Below are positions 18,479 to 29,345 of a stretch of 64,000 nucleotides of DNA, one piece after another. Under the pieces are notes generated by a model, which was given only the letters and a program-made list of their open reading frames with translations, was not told the origin of the DNA and searched no databases. Source of the DNA: Crotophaga sulcirostris. Lineage: Eukaryota; Chordata; Aves; Cuculiformes; Crotophagidae. The DNA lies in contig VYZB01000024.1 in the NCBI GenBank assembly GCA_013397455.1, positions 3,518,632 through 3,582,631 of the forward strand, written 5' to 3'. The translations under genes were made by a program, and so were the position numbers. Numbering within the stretch: position 1 is the stretch's first letter; each line of letters begins with the position of its first letter.

Positions 18479-21400
18479 CCTCCTTCATTTCTGGTCTCTC
18501 ATTTCAGTTTAGTAACAGTCTATGCACTGCTTAATGGGATTGGCCTTTGATCTCTGAAAACCTCAGTGCAGCTTAATCTGTAGAGTCATGGCACGCTCCT
18601 TCACTGTATTTTAGGGTTGGGAGGGCAGAGCTATTTCCCACACCAAGGGTTATTTTAGGACATTGCTGTTACTGCAAGGTAAGATGGTGGGTTTGGGACC
18701 TGCCAGGTTTAATGGTGTTTCATTGGAGACCCATATGAGTATCAGTACACTGTCAGTGCAGTTTTCTCCTGGTCTGAAAGCACAACAGTTCTTGGTGACG
18801 GGAGATGCCGGAATATGGTGTTTGCTTTCCTCTAGTTCTGTTTGAAGGTGTGATTTGCAATGCTGCAAAGAGATTTCTTCCCTGCAAGAGGCCCCTTGGG
18901 ATTGCAGGGCCTGCTGTTATTTCGGTGAGTAGCCTTTTTCTAAAACATGGATTTCAGGCCTTGTTGCTCTTGATCTGGGAAGGGAGAGTGAGGGTAGAAA
19001 AGAAGTCATGCAGAACACATGTTCTGCAGCATCAGCAACAGATGAGGGAGGATTTGATTTTATCTTTAGGGAAGCAGAGTCAGAACTAAGCTGCCAGCAT
19101 GTTGCACACTGGCTGAATGAAAAGTGTTGGATTGGGGAACTTACCAAAGGCAAGTTGTACTGCAATCTGACCATGATTTAAGATACTAAATATCAGTTTA
19201 TAATGGTGATTTAATACATATACGTATTGGCACTGATGCCATATGTGTTTCATGTACTATCACTGAGGCCAGACCCAAAGCTGATTAAAACAGCTGAGAT
19301 GTCCTCATGGATTCCAGACAGTTTTAGGCAACAGACTCCGTGCTCTATTAATGCATTCTGAAGTTGGGAACTTTCCCAAAGAGTTCAAATATTTTATTTT
19401 ATTTAGTTTGTTTATTTTAGTATTTTCCACATTTTAAAGCTACATAATTGACATTACGGAATCAGAATAAAATCTTCTGGAAATAAGGTTCCACAGGGCA
19501 TTGTAACAGATTGCAGAGTGCCTGGTTTTCCATGGTAATAATAAGGATATTTCTATGGTAAGAAAAGAGTATGCTTCTGTTCACATTCATTCACCTCCCA
19601 CCTTAAATTTTGCAATGGTCTCTGTCCTCTTAAAACTGTGCTCTGAATATCTTCCTAATGCTTTGGGTGTGAATTCAGAGTAGAAAAAGGTAACAAGTTG
19701 CTTTACAATCCAATCTTTTAATAAATATGACATCTGGGTCTCTTCCTCCTGTTCATTTCTTTCTGTATGTTATTCCTCCACTGACTGGGAAAAAAGAAGA
19801 TGCGCTGTGTCAAAATTGTCTGGTACTTTTTCAGTACTAGGAGCTGAAACAGCATGAGCATTAATACTGTCCTAAATTTGAGAAAAAAAGATTATTGAGA
19901 ACATAATACAGAGGAAATAGAGAATAGTAAAATATGCCTATCTAAACAAAGACAGTGAAAGCAGATCAGTTTAAAGAGAGGTAATAACACTTGTGCCTTG
20001 TCTGCTTAGTGCAAGACCTAAAAGCCCTCATTCCCTTCATGCTGCTTTAGAACAATCTGTTATTTGATAATAGTTACAGCTTTTTATCCTACAAAGGCAG
20101 CTGTTGTACACCAAACATGTAAAAGGAAGATGTATAGCAGGGCTATTGTTTGTCACCGTGTGGGAGACTTACATAGAAACCAGCTTTGAAACAATGTTGG
20201 GTAGTTCTGATTAAAATAGTGTCTGTGCTGCCTGGGTGATGGGAATGGTCTGATCTGGCTTAGTCCTGACCATGCTGCTTCTGCTTGGTAGTTTTACAGG
20301 AACCCTTTGTATGCCATGTGCACTTGCAGGAGGAGACTTAGCTCCGATAGTCTGCAGCAGATTTGTGGAAAATGCAAGGAAACACTACTTTCCCGACTAG
20401 GTCTAATGTTAAATCTCTTTTCCTCATTAAAATATTGAGTTAAAATGTTTTATATCTCTTCGACATAGACCTGTGCCAAAATCCAGTTAATCCATTTAGG
20501 GAGACTTTCACCAACCTATGCTCCCTGAAAGAGTCCAGCATGGAAGCACCTCTGCCTGAGTGCTGACTTACTGGTCAAATAGTTCTGGGCTGTGCAGTTG
20601 TCTTTGGGCTCTGTGATGTGACTCCCTCTTCCCCTGTCTTTGGGTGACAGGAAGTCCCAAAGCTAATTTCAGTTTTCTTTTATGAAGAAGAAAGACAGAA
20701 GAGGAGCAGCACCTAATCCTTTTCTTCTTGAAGAAATCTCTGGAGAAAATATTCATGCACTAGATTTGAAAAAGATTGGCACTGCTTTTTCACTGAGAAC
20801 CAGTGGCATTTCACAATCCCCACTGAGAACTGTCCACATGAGAACAAGCATAATTGTAATGCTCATCCAAACAATCAAGGAATGTCATACACTATGTCTG
20901 CTCATCAGAAACAGATTAGCTTTAATTTCCTAGTCTGGATGACAGCACATGCTATTCAACAAAGTCTTTGGGTTGCTAATCCTCAAAGAATCTATTTATT
21001 TCTTTTTCAATGTTATTGTCATGGAAACTGGCTAAATTGCAGGTCCAGATTACATCTTTACTATTCGCTCACTTTCATTTTGATCTGCAGACATTCTTCA
21101 GGTGCCAGGAAGAGGCAGAGAACAAATTAATATTGTTCCTTGAAACATCTAGTCACTCCCTGTGCTCTCCAGCCTCTACAATGTGAGTGTAGCCGCTTGT
21201 GTTCTGTGTCTCCTAGAGCAAGAAACTTGAAACCTGAAGATCTGCTACCTAGAGCCTTGTTTTCTGCAATAACGTTGCTCAGCCAAGCTTGAGAGGACAA
21301 TACAACAGATTCCTTCCTTATCTATTTTTCAAGCCTTTGTGAGTGGTAACACAGTGATGCAGAAAGAACAATTACTATTTGGAGCACAAATCTAGGAAAT

Positions 21401-23767
21401 GTTTTGCAGATGCCCTTAAACTGCTGAAAACAGATGTAATCAGGAAACAAAGAGAATTGCTGTTAAAAATATGTATTACTGTCAGGAATGGTGAATTCTC
21501 TATGTCAGAATCCAGATAATGAAGTACTTAAGGGAAGAGCATGTCTCTGTGTATGGTCTGCGGGTATTAAATGATGGCCAGAGCCATAGGTGTTGCTGTT
21601 CTTATAGTTTGGAGATTTGAGTGTGTGAGATCTATAAATCTGTTTTGTTTTGGCATTCAGCTGAGTACAAGGTAAATGTGCCTTTTCTTGTAACTTGGTC
21701 TGGATCCTTAGAGCTAGAATGTAGGGGCTATACCTCCTTAGAGACTTGTTGCAAGCTCCTGTTGTAATCAGATGATAATGGAGTTTTTCTGGTGGAATAG
21801 TCTTTATCCCCTGGGAAATTTTGTAGGTTTTAAAGTGGATGGAGAGGAGAGAAAAACTGAAGTGAGTCATGTGTCTTTTCTTTTAAGTGTTTGGAAAACA
21901 TGGACATGCACATATAAATAGCCCCTAGACAGCTAGATCAGAAACTGGCATTTACATTGCAAGTCGTAATGTATGCTACTGACCTTGGCGACATTACAAG
22001 AGTCATTTTCACACAGATATAATTTTTAATGGAGTATCTATAATGCATTAGTCACTGATGCCTTTGCCTTGCATCAGGCACTCAGATTCTTATGTCCATT
22101 TTCCTTTCCGCAGTACTTGAGTTACAATCAAGTTATAAGGAAAAACATGTGTTCTTGATTGATGTATTGTTTTATCTCTGACCCTTTTCTAATACAGTTT
22201 CATTTTGGAGAAGTCTTTCATGCCAGTACACATCACCTGTGGGTCGTAAGAAGCTGAAGGGAATAATTGCCTTTACTTTGCATGGGAAAGCACCTTTGCA
22301 TTAGAAGTCTTCAATTTTTTTGTATGTACAGGATATTGAGACTGATTCTCTTTCACTCTGACACGACAAAGTGCGGCACTTGCCCTTATCTCTCTCTCCA
22401 GAGTGTGAGTTAACATTCGTAATAGAATGGGTGAGTTTACTAAGTACAGGAGGTAGGATAATTATATGGCTTTAAGAGATCTATTTCTAACCTAATTCGA
22501 TAATTTGTTAGTCTATGAGTGATTCATTGGCAGAGGTTGCTGTTGTTGCAGAAAGGCTTGTGTAAATTGAGATGGCTGGTTATATGGCTGGTTTTGGCTG
22601 AACCTAGTAATATTATGTTCTCTATATCCTCAAAATTTGTATTTAGAAGAAATGAGGGGAGTTTTTATTTTTAAAGACTCATTATACGGTGTGTCTGCAT
22701 GACTTGCTCGCTTTAAGCGAACGAGTACTTTGCTTTAGCCTCTGCTAGTGAGAACAATGAATAATCTAGTGTTCATACTACAGGAAAAGGTGCTCAGGAG
22801 CCAAATTTGTATTCCTGATTCTGTCACAGATTCTGGCAGGTTTTTTGCATTGGATATGCAGCTTCTCAAGGGAGGGAAAATAAAGTAAAAGCAAGGGGGA
22901 ATGAGTGGGCACTTTTGAAAACATTGGCCTCAATATGTCAGTTTTTGTATTTCTAAATTGGGGGATTGAGTATTTCACAGAACTCCAGAAAGGCTCTGTG
23001 AGTGTTTGTAAGCTGTTTTAGAGACAGTAGCATGGCAAGTTGCACTGCAATGCAAGGAACAAAGTCTTTACGTCAGACCATACCTCTGGAGTATTCCTGT
23101 GGTTGGTGTCAGTCCATACAACAGCAGTTCATTAAAAGGCGGTCATAGATCTGATTTCCCCAGATGTACCATTCCCCTCTTCCCCAGAAATGTAATCCGG
23201 ATGAAAAGAAGAATTTCTTTTTCTGTACTAGATGCCCCCAGAATATATGAGAGCTGGTGTCACTGTGGCATACACACTATGTTATCTTCGTGCCCAGAGC
23301 ACTGCTTACAGGATAGCTCCCCGTCAGGCTCAGGAGTGTGCAAAGGGCTAGGATCTTTGATAGAGTTCATGGCAAGTGTTCAGTCCACCTTACCATAAAA
23401 ACATGGTTACAATAAATAGTACCTGCAAATTTTACAGATTATTGTGAATGCATCAACCATAGTTAGAGTTAGAAATCTTTCAGAAAAGGAAAAAGCAAAT
23501 GTTTCATCAACCAATATATGAAAGGAAACCCGGCTTCTTGCCTTCGTTTACCAATAATATGTAATTTTAATAAGTTGCCTGCCCTGTCACAGATTGACAT
23601 ATAAACCTTGTTCGACATATTATGGCTGTCCCTTGCACTTGGAGATTGAGTGTACTACATAGAGCATGTAACTAATGAGATGGGGTTTTGTTCATCCTTT
23701 CAGTTAATTCTGTGTGTTCTTTTTTTTCCCCCCCTCCTTTGTGCTGCACGGCTGATTACCACCCTAG

Positions 23768-23827
23768 GACCTTGCAATGGGACACAGACCCCTCAGTGCT
23801 GCAGCTCCAGTCTGACTCTGAACTTGG
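23768..23827 (+). CDS. DYNC1I1: DYNC1I1 alternative cassette exon (20 codons)
   Basis: The exon encodes R105 (split) to G125 (split): TLQWDTDPSVLQLQSDSEL with the flanking R and G. This is the known variable segment of intermediate chain 1 and identifies the gene as DYNC1I1 rather than DYNC1I2. It is exactly 60 bases with phase 2 on both sides. Skipping it joins coding exons 3 and 5 in frame as ...[12 protein letters not shown]. The splice signals are poor. The donor is TGG|GTATAT with no G at +5. The T/C tract (about 23719-23740) lies some 27 bases from the acceptor AG at 23766-23767, with a non-pyrimidine spacer between. That pattern fits a regulated exon. In mammals intermediate chain 1 is neuron-enriched and alternatively spliced in this region; inclusion in this species is inferred. 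Confidence 0.95.
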
Positions 23828-26800
23828 GTATATGTCAGCTCTTTTTGTTATTCATTTATCATTTCTTTGCAAGAATTATGTTGAAAATGCTTCTCAGTAG
23901 AGCTGGTTTTGTGTGATTTTTCTTTGCTTTGTTGACTCAAAAAGACCATAATTTAAGTTTCCATTTTTTGGTTTTATCAAGAAGAAGCTTCAGCAAAACC
24001 ATCTTTGTGGAAAAAAGCCAAACTATTTAAAGACGCCTGTGAAAAGATAAGCTGCTATTTCTGTTGCCTGAAACACAATACAAATAACTATTTCATTATA
24101 GATGAAATGTTATTGTGGCACTTAAATGCGCATGTACGGTTACATTGGTGTTTGTACCTGTTGATTCAGACTTCTCAGTCTGAATCATTTGCAAGGTACT
24201 TTTTCCCCTCCTTCCTGCCTGCCATAGTTACGCTATTTCCACATGCAGTAACTATTTCCCCTTTTTCCTTAGAATCTGTGTATGTGCATATAATTGTGCA
24301 CTTAAATATGACCACAGTCCAAGAGTTATTGCCATCTATGTTAAGTTCAGGTCACCTAAGCATTTTTTATATTGTACTAGAGCTAAAACTAATATTTTCT
24401 AGTTCATGATGGAACTTCTCTACCCCAAATATCTGAAAAAATTAGTTAATTTAGAAATGCTACCTGCAGAGATATTTAGGATAAACTGTTCCTCTAAAAA
24501 TGATAGATAGAAGTACCTCAAGTTCTTCAGAATTTGAGTCATAAGCCAAGCCAAGCCAAACCTCTATGTTGAAGAAATTGATCTACCTGTGAACTTACGG
24601 GCTTGCCTGTCTGAGTTTCCTCGCAAGCATCTTATGCTTTTACTAGATCATGTGAAATCCATTTACCATTCTGTAAGAAAAGCAACAGTTTCCCCTTAAT
24701 TACTGATTGATAGTGCTCCCAGCTGCAGTGTCCTTTGTTTTGCCAAAAAAGATAACCCTGTGTATAGTTACAAGACTTCTATCTTTTATGAGCAGTCAGT
24801 GCAAAGATAGAGAAGCACACCAAAGAGTAAATCCACAAGTATACTCTGTAATGGAAGTCTTGTCCCTTTTGAAAGAAAAGTCTTCAAAACCAAGGCAGAG
24901 TGAGAGAGAGGATCAGACTTTCCTTTGGTGTCATGTGACTAAATTAAAATAAAAAATACCAATGCAAAAGAGATTCTGCAGTCAGCAATTAAATGATGTA
25001 TGCAATAAAACACTTCTAGAAAAATACATCTTTCTTCTGTCACCTGCAGACAGAGGAGTCAATTTTAATACATGGACTTCAGTTACTGTCCTCCTCCTGA
25101 CATCCCATAGGCAATTTTGAAAGGTTCAAAGCTTATGTGGTCTCTAAGATGAATATCCAGCAAACTGTAAGTTATAAGAATTATAAGCACCTCAGATGAC
25201 AAATACGGATGGGAAAGAAATAGACAGTTTAATGCTAGCCTAAAAATGAATAGAGACTAGAACATTACAACCCATATTTGATAAGAGTCCAGATACTGAA
25301 GGGATGCTCTAATTGTTCCTAAGCACTTGGGACCAAGAGCTAGGCCACCTTTTAGTTACAAAGGAACCGTGGCAGGTGGCTTAACAGAGGCAAAAAAGAA
25401 CTAATAGGCCATGTTCCTGCAGACGAAGACAGGGAGGTCTTGCTTCACTGGTACCTACCAGGGTATGGGCAACGCTAGACAGCTGGACAAGCACTAGCAA
25501 TTCCTGAATTAGAAATGGTTTGGGTGAAAAATGTCACAAATTCTCTCAGCACATGCCTCTAGGATGTAGCTTACTTCTTGGTTAGCAGTCTACAAAGAGG
25601 TTAACCCAACTAGCAGTTAAATCCAGCTCTCCACTAGGATCAATGTTCCCATTCCTGGGGCAGCTGAGGAGATATAGAAGGACATCCTGTGAAACTGCTG
25701 TTAGAATTAGGTTCTAATTAGGCCCAGGTTAGACACATAATTAATTAGAGATTATATTTAACCAAGACAACAGTCAAGAAGCTCTTCCAATGCAGAAGGC
25801 TTAAGAATCTCAGTAAACAGCACCAGTAGCCTGGGGCAGCAGGGAACTGGTTAGGTAGGAAAGTCCAGCTGACCAAGGAGGCAACAGAGTTTGCACATCT
25901 GCTGCTGAATGAGGGAAAAGCACACAAGATTTTGCTGAGGTGAGGTATTTATTAAAGCTTGAATTCACGCAAACCCTCAGTTAAAGAAGCTACAAAAATG
26001 TAAGACTACTAAAACTTGTGTTAGGTGAAGTATATAACAAGCTCTAGTTTTTCTGTCCCCAGTAATGCAGAAATTATTCTGTAAGATTTTCAGACTTTTC
26101 ATCATAGCTTTGATTCATTTTGGCAAAGTCACAAATTGTTGTAAGGAGGAAGACATTATTTTCTCCTCTTTGAAAACAAGAAAGACTTGGAGCTGTAACA
26201 ACTATTCTGCTCTAGTGGTTTGTTAAGCGATATGGCTGATTCATACTCATTATCTGCTGAATCTAATTGCATTCAGCTTAATAACAACTCAGCCAGTAAG
26301 ATAGATTAGAAAAATATACAGCTGATGTAGCATTAACCAGCTGAAGAGTTCAATAGGTGTCATCCAATGATGACAATTTCCTTTTGAGACTCCCATTTCC
26401 TTTCAGACATCAATCTTAATTGAATACCTAAACTGTTGTAAATGAATTAGATCAAAACCTTTTTGACCTCTGTTCTTCTGCCACTCTGGAAAATAGAAAG
26501 GATATGGGTAATGTGCATGGCTTTTCCAAGTTACTGTCTCTAATGACATGGCACCTCAGAAACATCATGTCTGTGAATTTATTTCCCATAAATGTATAAG
26601 CATGCTTGCATTTGTTGATCTAGGCAGCTGGACTTATTTAGTCGATATATTTATTATATGCATATTCTCTTCTCTGCTGGAAGCTGGCATTTTTTCTAGT
26701 AAAACACTTGCAAGTAACAGTTTGTTTATTTTTCCCTCTCTACAGACAATTAAATAATATTCAGGAAATAAATGTTTTTTCCCCCTGCTGTTGAGTGAAC

Positions 26801-27512
26801 TGTGTATGATTTAAAGTGTTCATGACCATGTTCAGCTGTCTCTCTTCTTTTTCTCTTACCCACTTACAGTTAGTTGCCTTTACTGATCTATTTCATATGC
26901 TTTATTTAAGTAAGGGAAGTAGTAGAAAAAGAAAGCTATGCTTGCCCTGTTCCAGCTCTGTCTTGGAGCTCTCGGACTCTACGAACCATAAATCTATGTC
27001 AGTTCCACTACTGATGGCTCCTGTGGAGGGGAGAATCTCCTTCATGGAAATTATCCACCTGACCAATTAAAGGCTCTATTATTGTTCTCAGGTGAACATC
27101 TGATAGTTCTAATCCAGCCTGGTTTACACTCACTGTGCCCTTTCCACTATTGTGTATCTCAGGCTGAGGATTAACTCTTGAGCAGGCAGAACACTGTAGT
27201 AACGATGATGTGAAAGAGAATTTTGGTGCATGTTATGAGTGGCACAAGCAGGTCATTTCTCTCTCCTGTTTTTACAGTCCCTCTCAGCAGTGTGATCTAG
27301 ACATTCAGTAACTGTACTTTGTTATGGCAAATGGTTCCCAGGTTAATTTTCTTCACTGCAATTAGGTACTTCTTATGCATAGTGTATTGTGTTTCACCTT
27401 AGCAAACCCTGAAATATTTTTTTATTCTGTTTATAAAAGCAAACACTCTTGTTCCTGCTGCTGATTTACATTTAATGTGACTAACCTTTTGATGTCATGT
27501 ATTCCGTCTTAG
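23828..27512 (+). other. DYNC1I1: DYNC1I1 intron after the cassette exon
   Basis: The intron is about 3.7 kb. Just downstream of the cassette exon are two TCAT motifs (23852-23855, 23859-23862), and a GCATG lies at 24130-24134. These are binding-site cores for the neuronal splicing factors NOVA and RBFOX respectively, but such short words occur often by chance. A homeobox-motif-rich stretch lies at about 26230-26460. The acceptor is cgtcttag, ending at 27512. No repeat family or RNA gene was recognised. The 134-codon open frame at 24005-24409 shows no domain. Confidence 0.85.
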
Positions 27513-27628
27513 ACGCAGACTGCACAAACTAGGGGTGTCAAAGATTACCCAGGTTGATTTCTTACCTCGGGAGGTGGTATCATACTCCAAGGAGACACAG
27601 ACACCTCTTGCCACGCATCATTCTGAAG
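27513..27628 (+). CDS. DYNC1I1: DYNC1I1 fifth coding exon (DYNLT and DYNLL docking sites)
   Basis: The exon encodes G125 to E163 and one base of codon 164, counting the cassette. It starts [20 protein letters not shown] and ends [18 protein letters not shown]. This is the light-chain docking region. The [17 protein letters not shown] stretch corresponds to the Tctex-type (DYNLT) binding segment. KETQT (about residues 151-155) is a canonical LC8 (DYNLL) TQT motif that adds a beta-strand to the LC8 dimer groove. The exon is 116 bases long, enters in phase 2, leaves in phase 1, and has a strong donor AAG|GTAAGA at 27629. In the family the next exon begins with a Glu/Asp run; with the leftover g a Glu codon would be restored. 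That exon was not found in the window. Confidence 0.97.
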
Positions 27629-28659
27629 GTAAGATTATTATTATTTTCAAAAAACATTTTCATGGAAAATAAGTATTCAAATAAGATTTAAAGCATGTAA
27701 GGAAAATATTAGTAAATCATAATGTAGCTACTTACAACGTATTTTCTGCAAGCCAGGTATTGTTTATGTGATTGATGGCTGTTCTGGTGAGAATAATTAT
27801 AATAATGACTTTAAATTCAAGTGGAACAAAATTACTTCTGCCTTACAATGGGTTGTGCTTAGATAACAATATAATGAGAACATGTTTTCAAATAAATCAT
27901 TATGAATATAATTAAAATCGTGCTTGATTCCATTTTTCTTGCTTTCTCAATGAGTTTACTCATTCCGTGATTTGTAAAGAGGCAGTGATGGAAAGTTGCC
28001 CTCAGATCCTTGGTCAGTGTTAATCGTGTTCCCCTCCAGTAGATGAATCTTAGCAGAGGTTACAGTTTAGCTCCCTGTGCTGAAAAATGAGGCTTACATA
28101 CTTTGATGTGGACAGTCTTACTTTCTTTCTGCTGACAGATACATTATGTGTACTCATGGAGCTGTTTGTGAGCTGTTTGGCTTTCCTGATAAGTAAATAT
28201 GCAAAGTAGTTAGTAGGGGAGTGCTGATCTATCTGTTCCTTACTACACACTTGCCAGTGTTGTACTGCAGAACTGATTGCTGGTCAGTTGAAACCATTTA
28301 AACTGAGTGTAAAACTGTACATTAGCCTGATGTAATTTACACAGTACTAGAAAACACGTAGAAGAAGAAAAACTGAAGACAGTCTTGACTTTAATTTTTG
28401 CTGTTAACAGAAAGGATCAAGGAAAGTTGGGTGCTTTCCTGCAGCAGATAGTGTAGAACTGGGTTCCATACAGAAAAAGAAGATTCAAGTAGGTTGCAAA
28501 AGGTGCGTGAGTAAATCTGTCTAAATAAAAGTTACTGTCAGGGAAGATACAGTGATAAACATAGCCAGCTTTTTCTCTGCAACTGGTTACCAGGTCTACC
28601 TTTAAGAAACCAGAAATCAAAACTGCTGAGCTAGACACTCAGATTCTGCTTTCCCAGAC

Positions 28660-29345
28660 CACAAGTTTACCCTCATCATCTGTTGTCTGAAACCGTGCCT
28701 TCAAGCATAGACAACTCTTGCTTGGATGCTGCTTCTTGAGCAGCATGCCCTGATAGCTTTACCTTCTCAGAGGGTGAAGGTGCCTCAGAAGCCTCCCTAG
28801 TTCAATCCAGTTCATCTCTGCTCACCTCTCTTGAGAGCTGCTGAAGCCTTGAGAAGATGAGGTTTGCCCCTGAGGCCTTGCCTTCCTAGTTTGAGATCAG
28901 TAGGTGCTCAACTCTGCAGCATTATCATCGAGTCCTTGTTAGATCAGATGGAGAGGATGCCCTTCCTTGCCAATACGGGGCCTTTGCCCAAAGCAAGAGC
29001 CTATGGATATGAGGAGCTGAAGATACGGCTTTGATGTGTTTGCCTCTGTCAGGCCTTCAACTCCAGTACTCATTAGCTGACATGCCTTTCTGAACAGGCC
29101 AACCTCTCTTGAGGAAGGAACTTCTTCCAGTGAATTGTTCTTGTTTTTTTTCTAAGGAGCACTTTAACTATTACAAACCCTTTTCTTGGACAGACAAGAG
29201 GGCAGTCTAACCCTTCAAGGAAAAACTAAAAACAACAGTGTGCCACAGTGCAGCCTGGCAGTCAAGACAGCAAGTACAGAGGGCAATGTGACTTGTCTTG
29301 GTTCTTCCAACACAGAGGAAGCTCTTCTTCCTTACTTGTATGACA
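28660..29345. other. Locally GC-richer, coding-like stretch of unknown origin
   Basis: This stretch is less AT-rich than its surroundings. It contains short + strand frames that read like degraded coding sequence, for example a Ser/Glu-rich run around 28758-28840 and a 40-odd codon run ending at about 29350. All are interrupted by stops and shift frame. It could be a decayed retroelement or retrocopy, or simply chance in a GC-richer patch. I could not match it to a family. Confidence 0.25.

Larger units (their letters stand above)
8006..23767 (+). other. DYNC1I1: DYNC1I1 intron between coding exon 3 and the cassette exon
   Basis: This 15.8 kb intron contains one CR1 remnant (17811-18117), a perfect 20-base tandem duplication (17401-17440), an imperfect 19-base duplication (18441-18478) and candidate conserved-looking stretches near 13.4-13.56 kb and 14.65-14.84 kb. 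No additional exon compatible with phase 2 on both sides was recognised. Open frames here, up to 124 codons (12362-12736), have no domain and look like chance. Confidence 0.85.

Noticed and set aside
24005..24409. 134-codon open frame shortly after the cassette exon
   Set aside because: It contains long hydrophobic stretches typical of translated T-rich intron. It is not in continuity with the exon frame and has no family resemblance.
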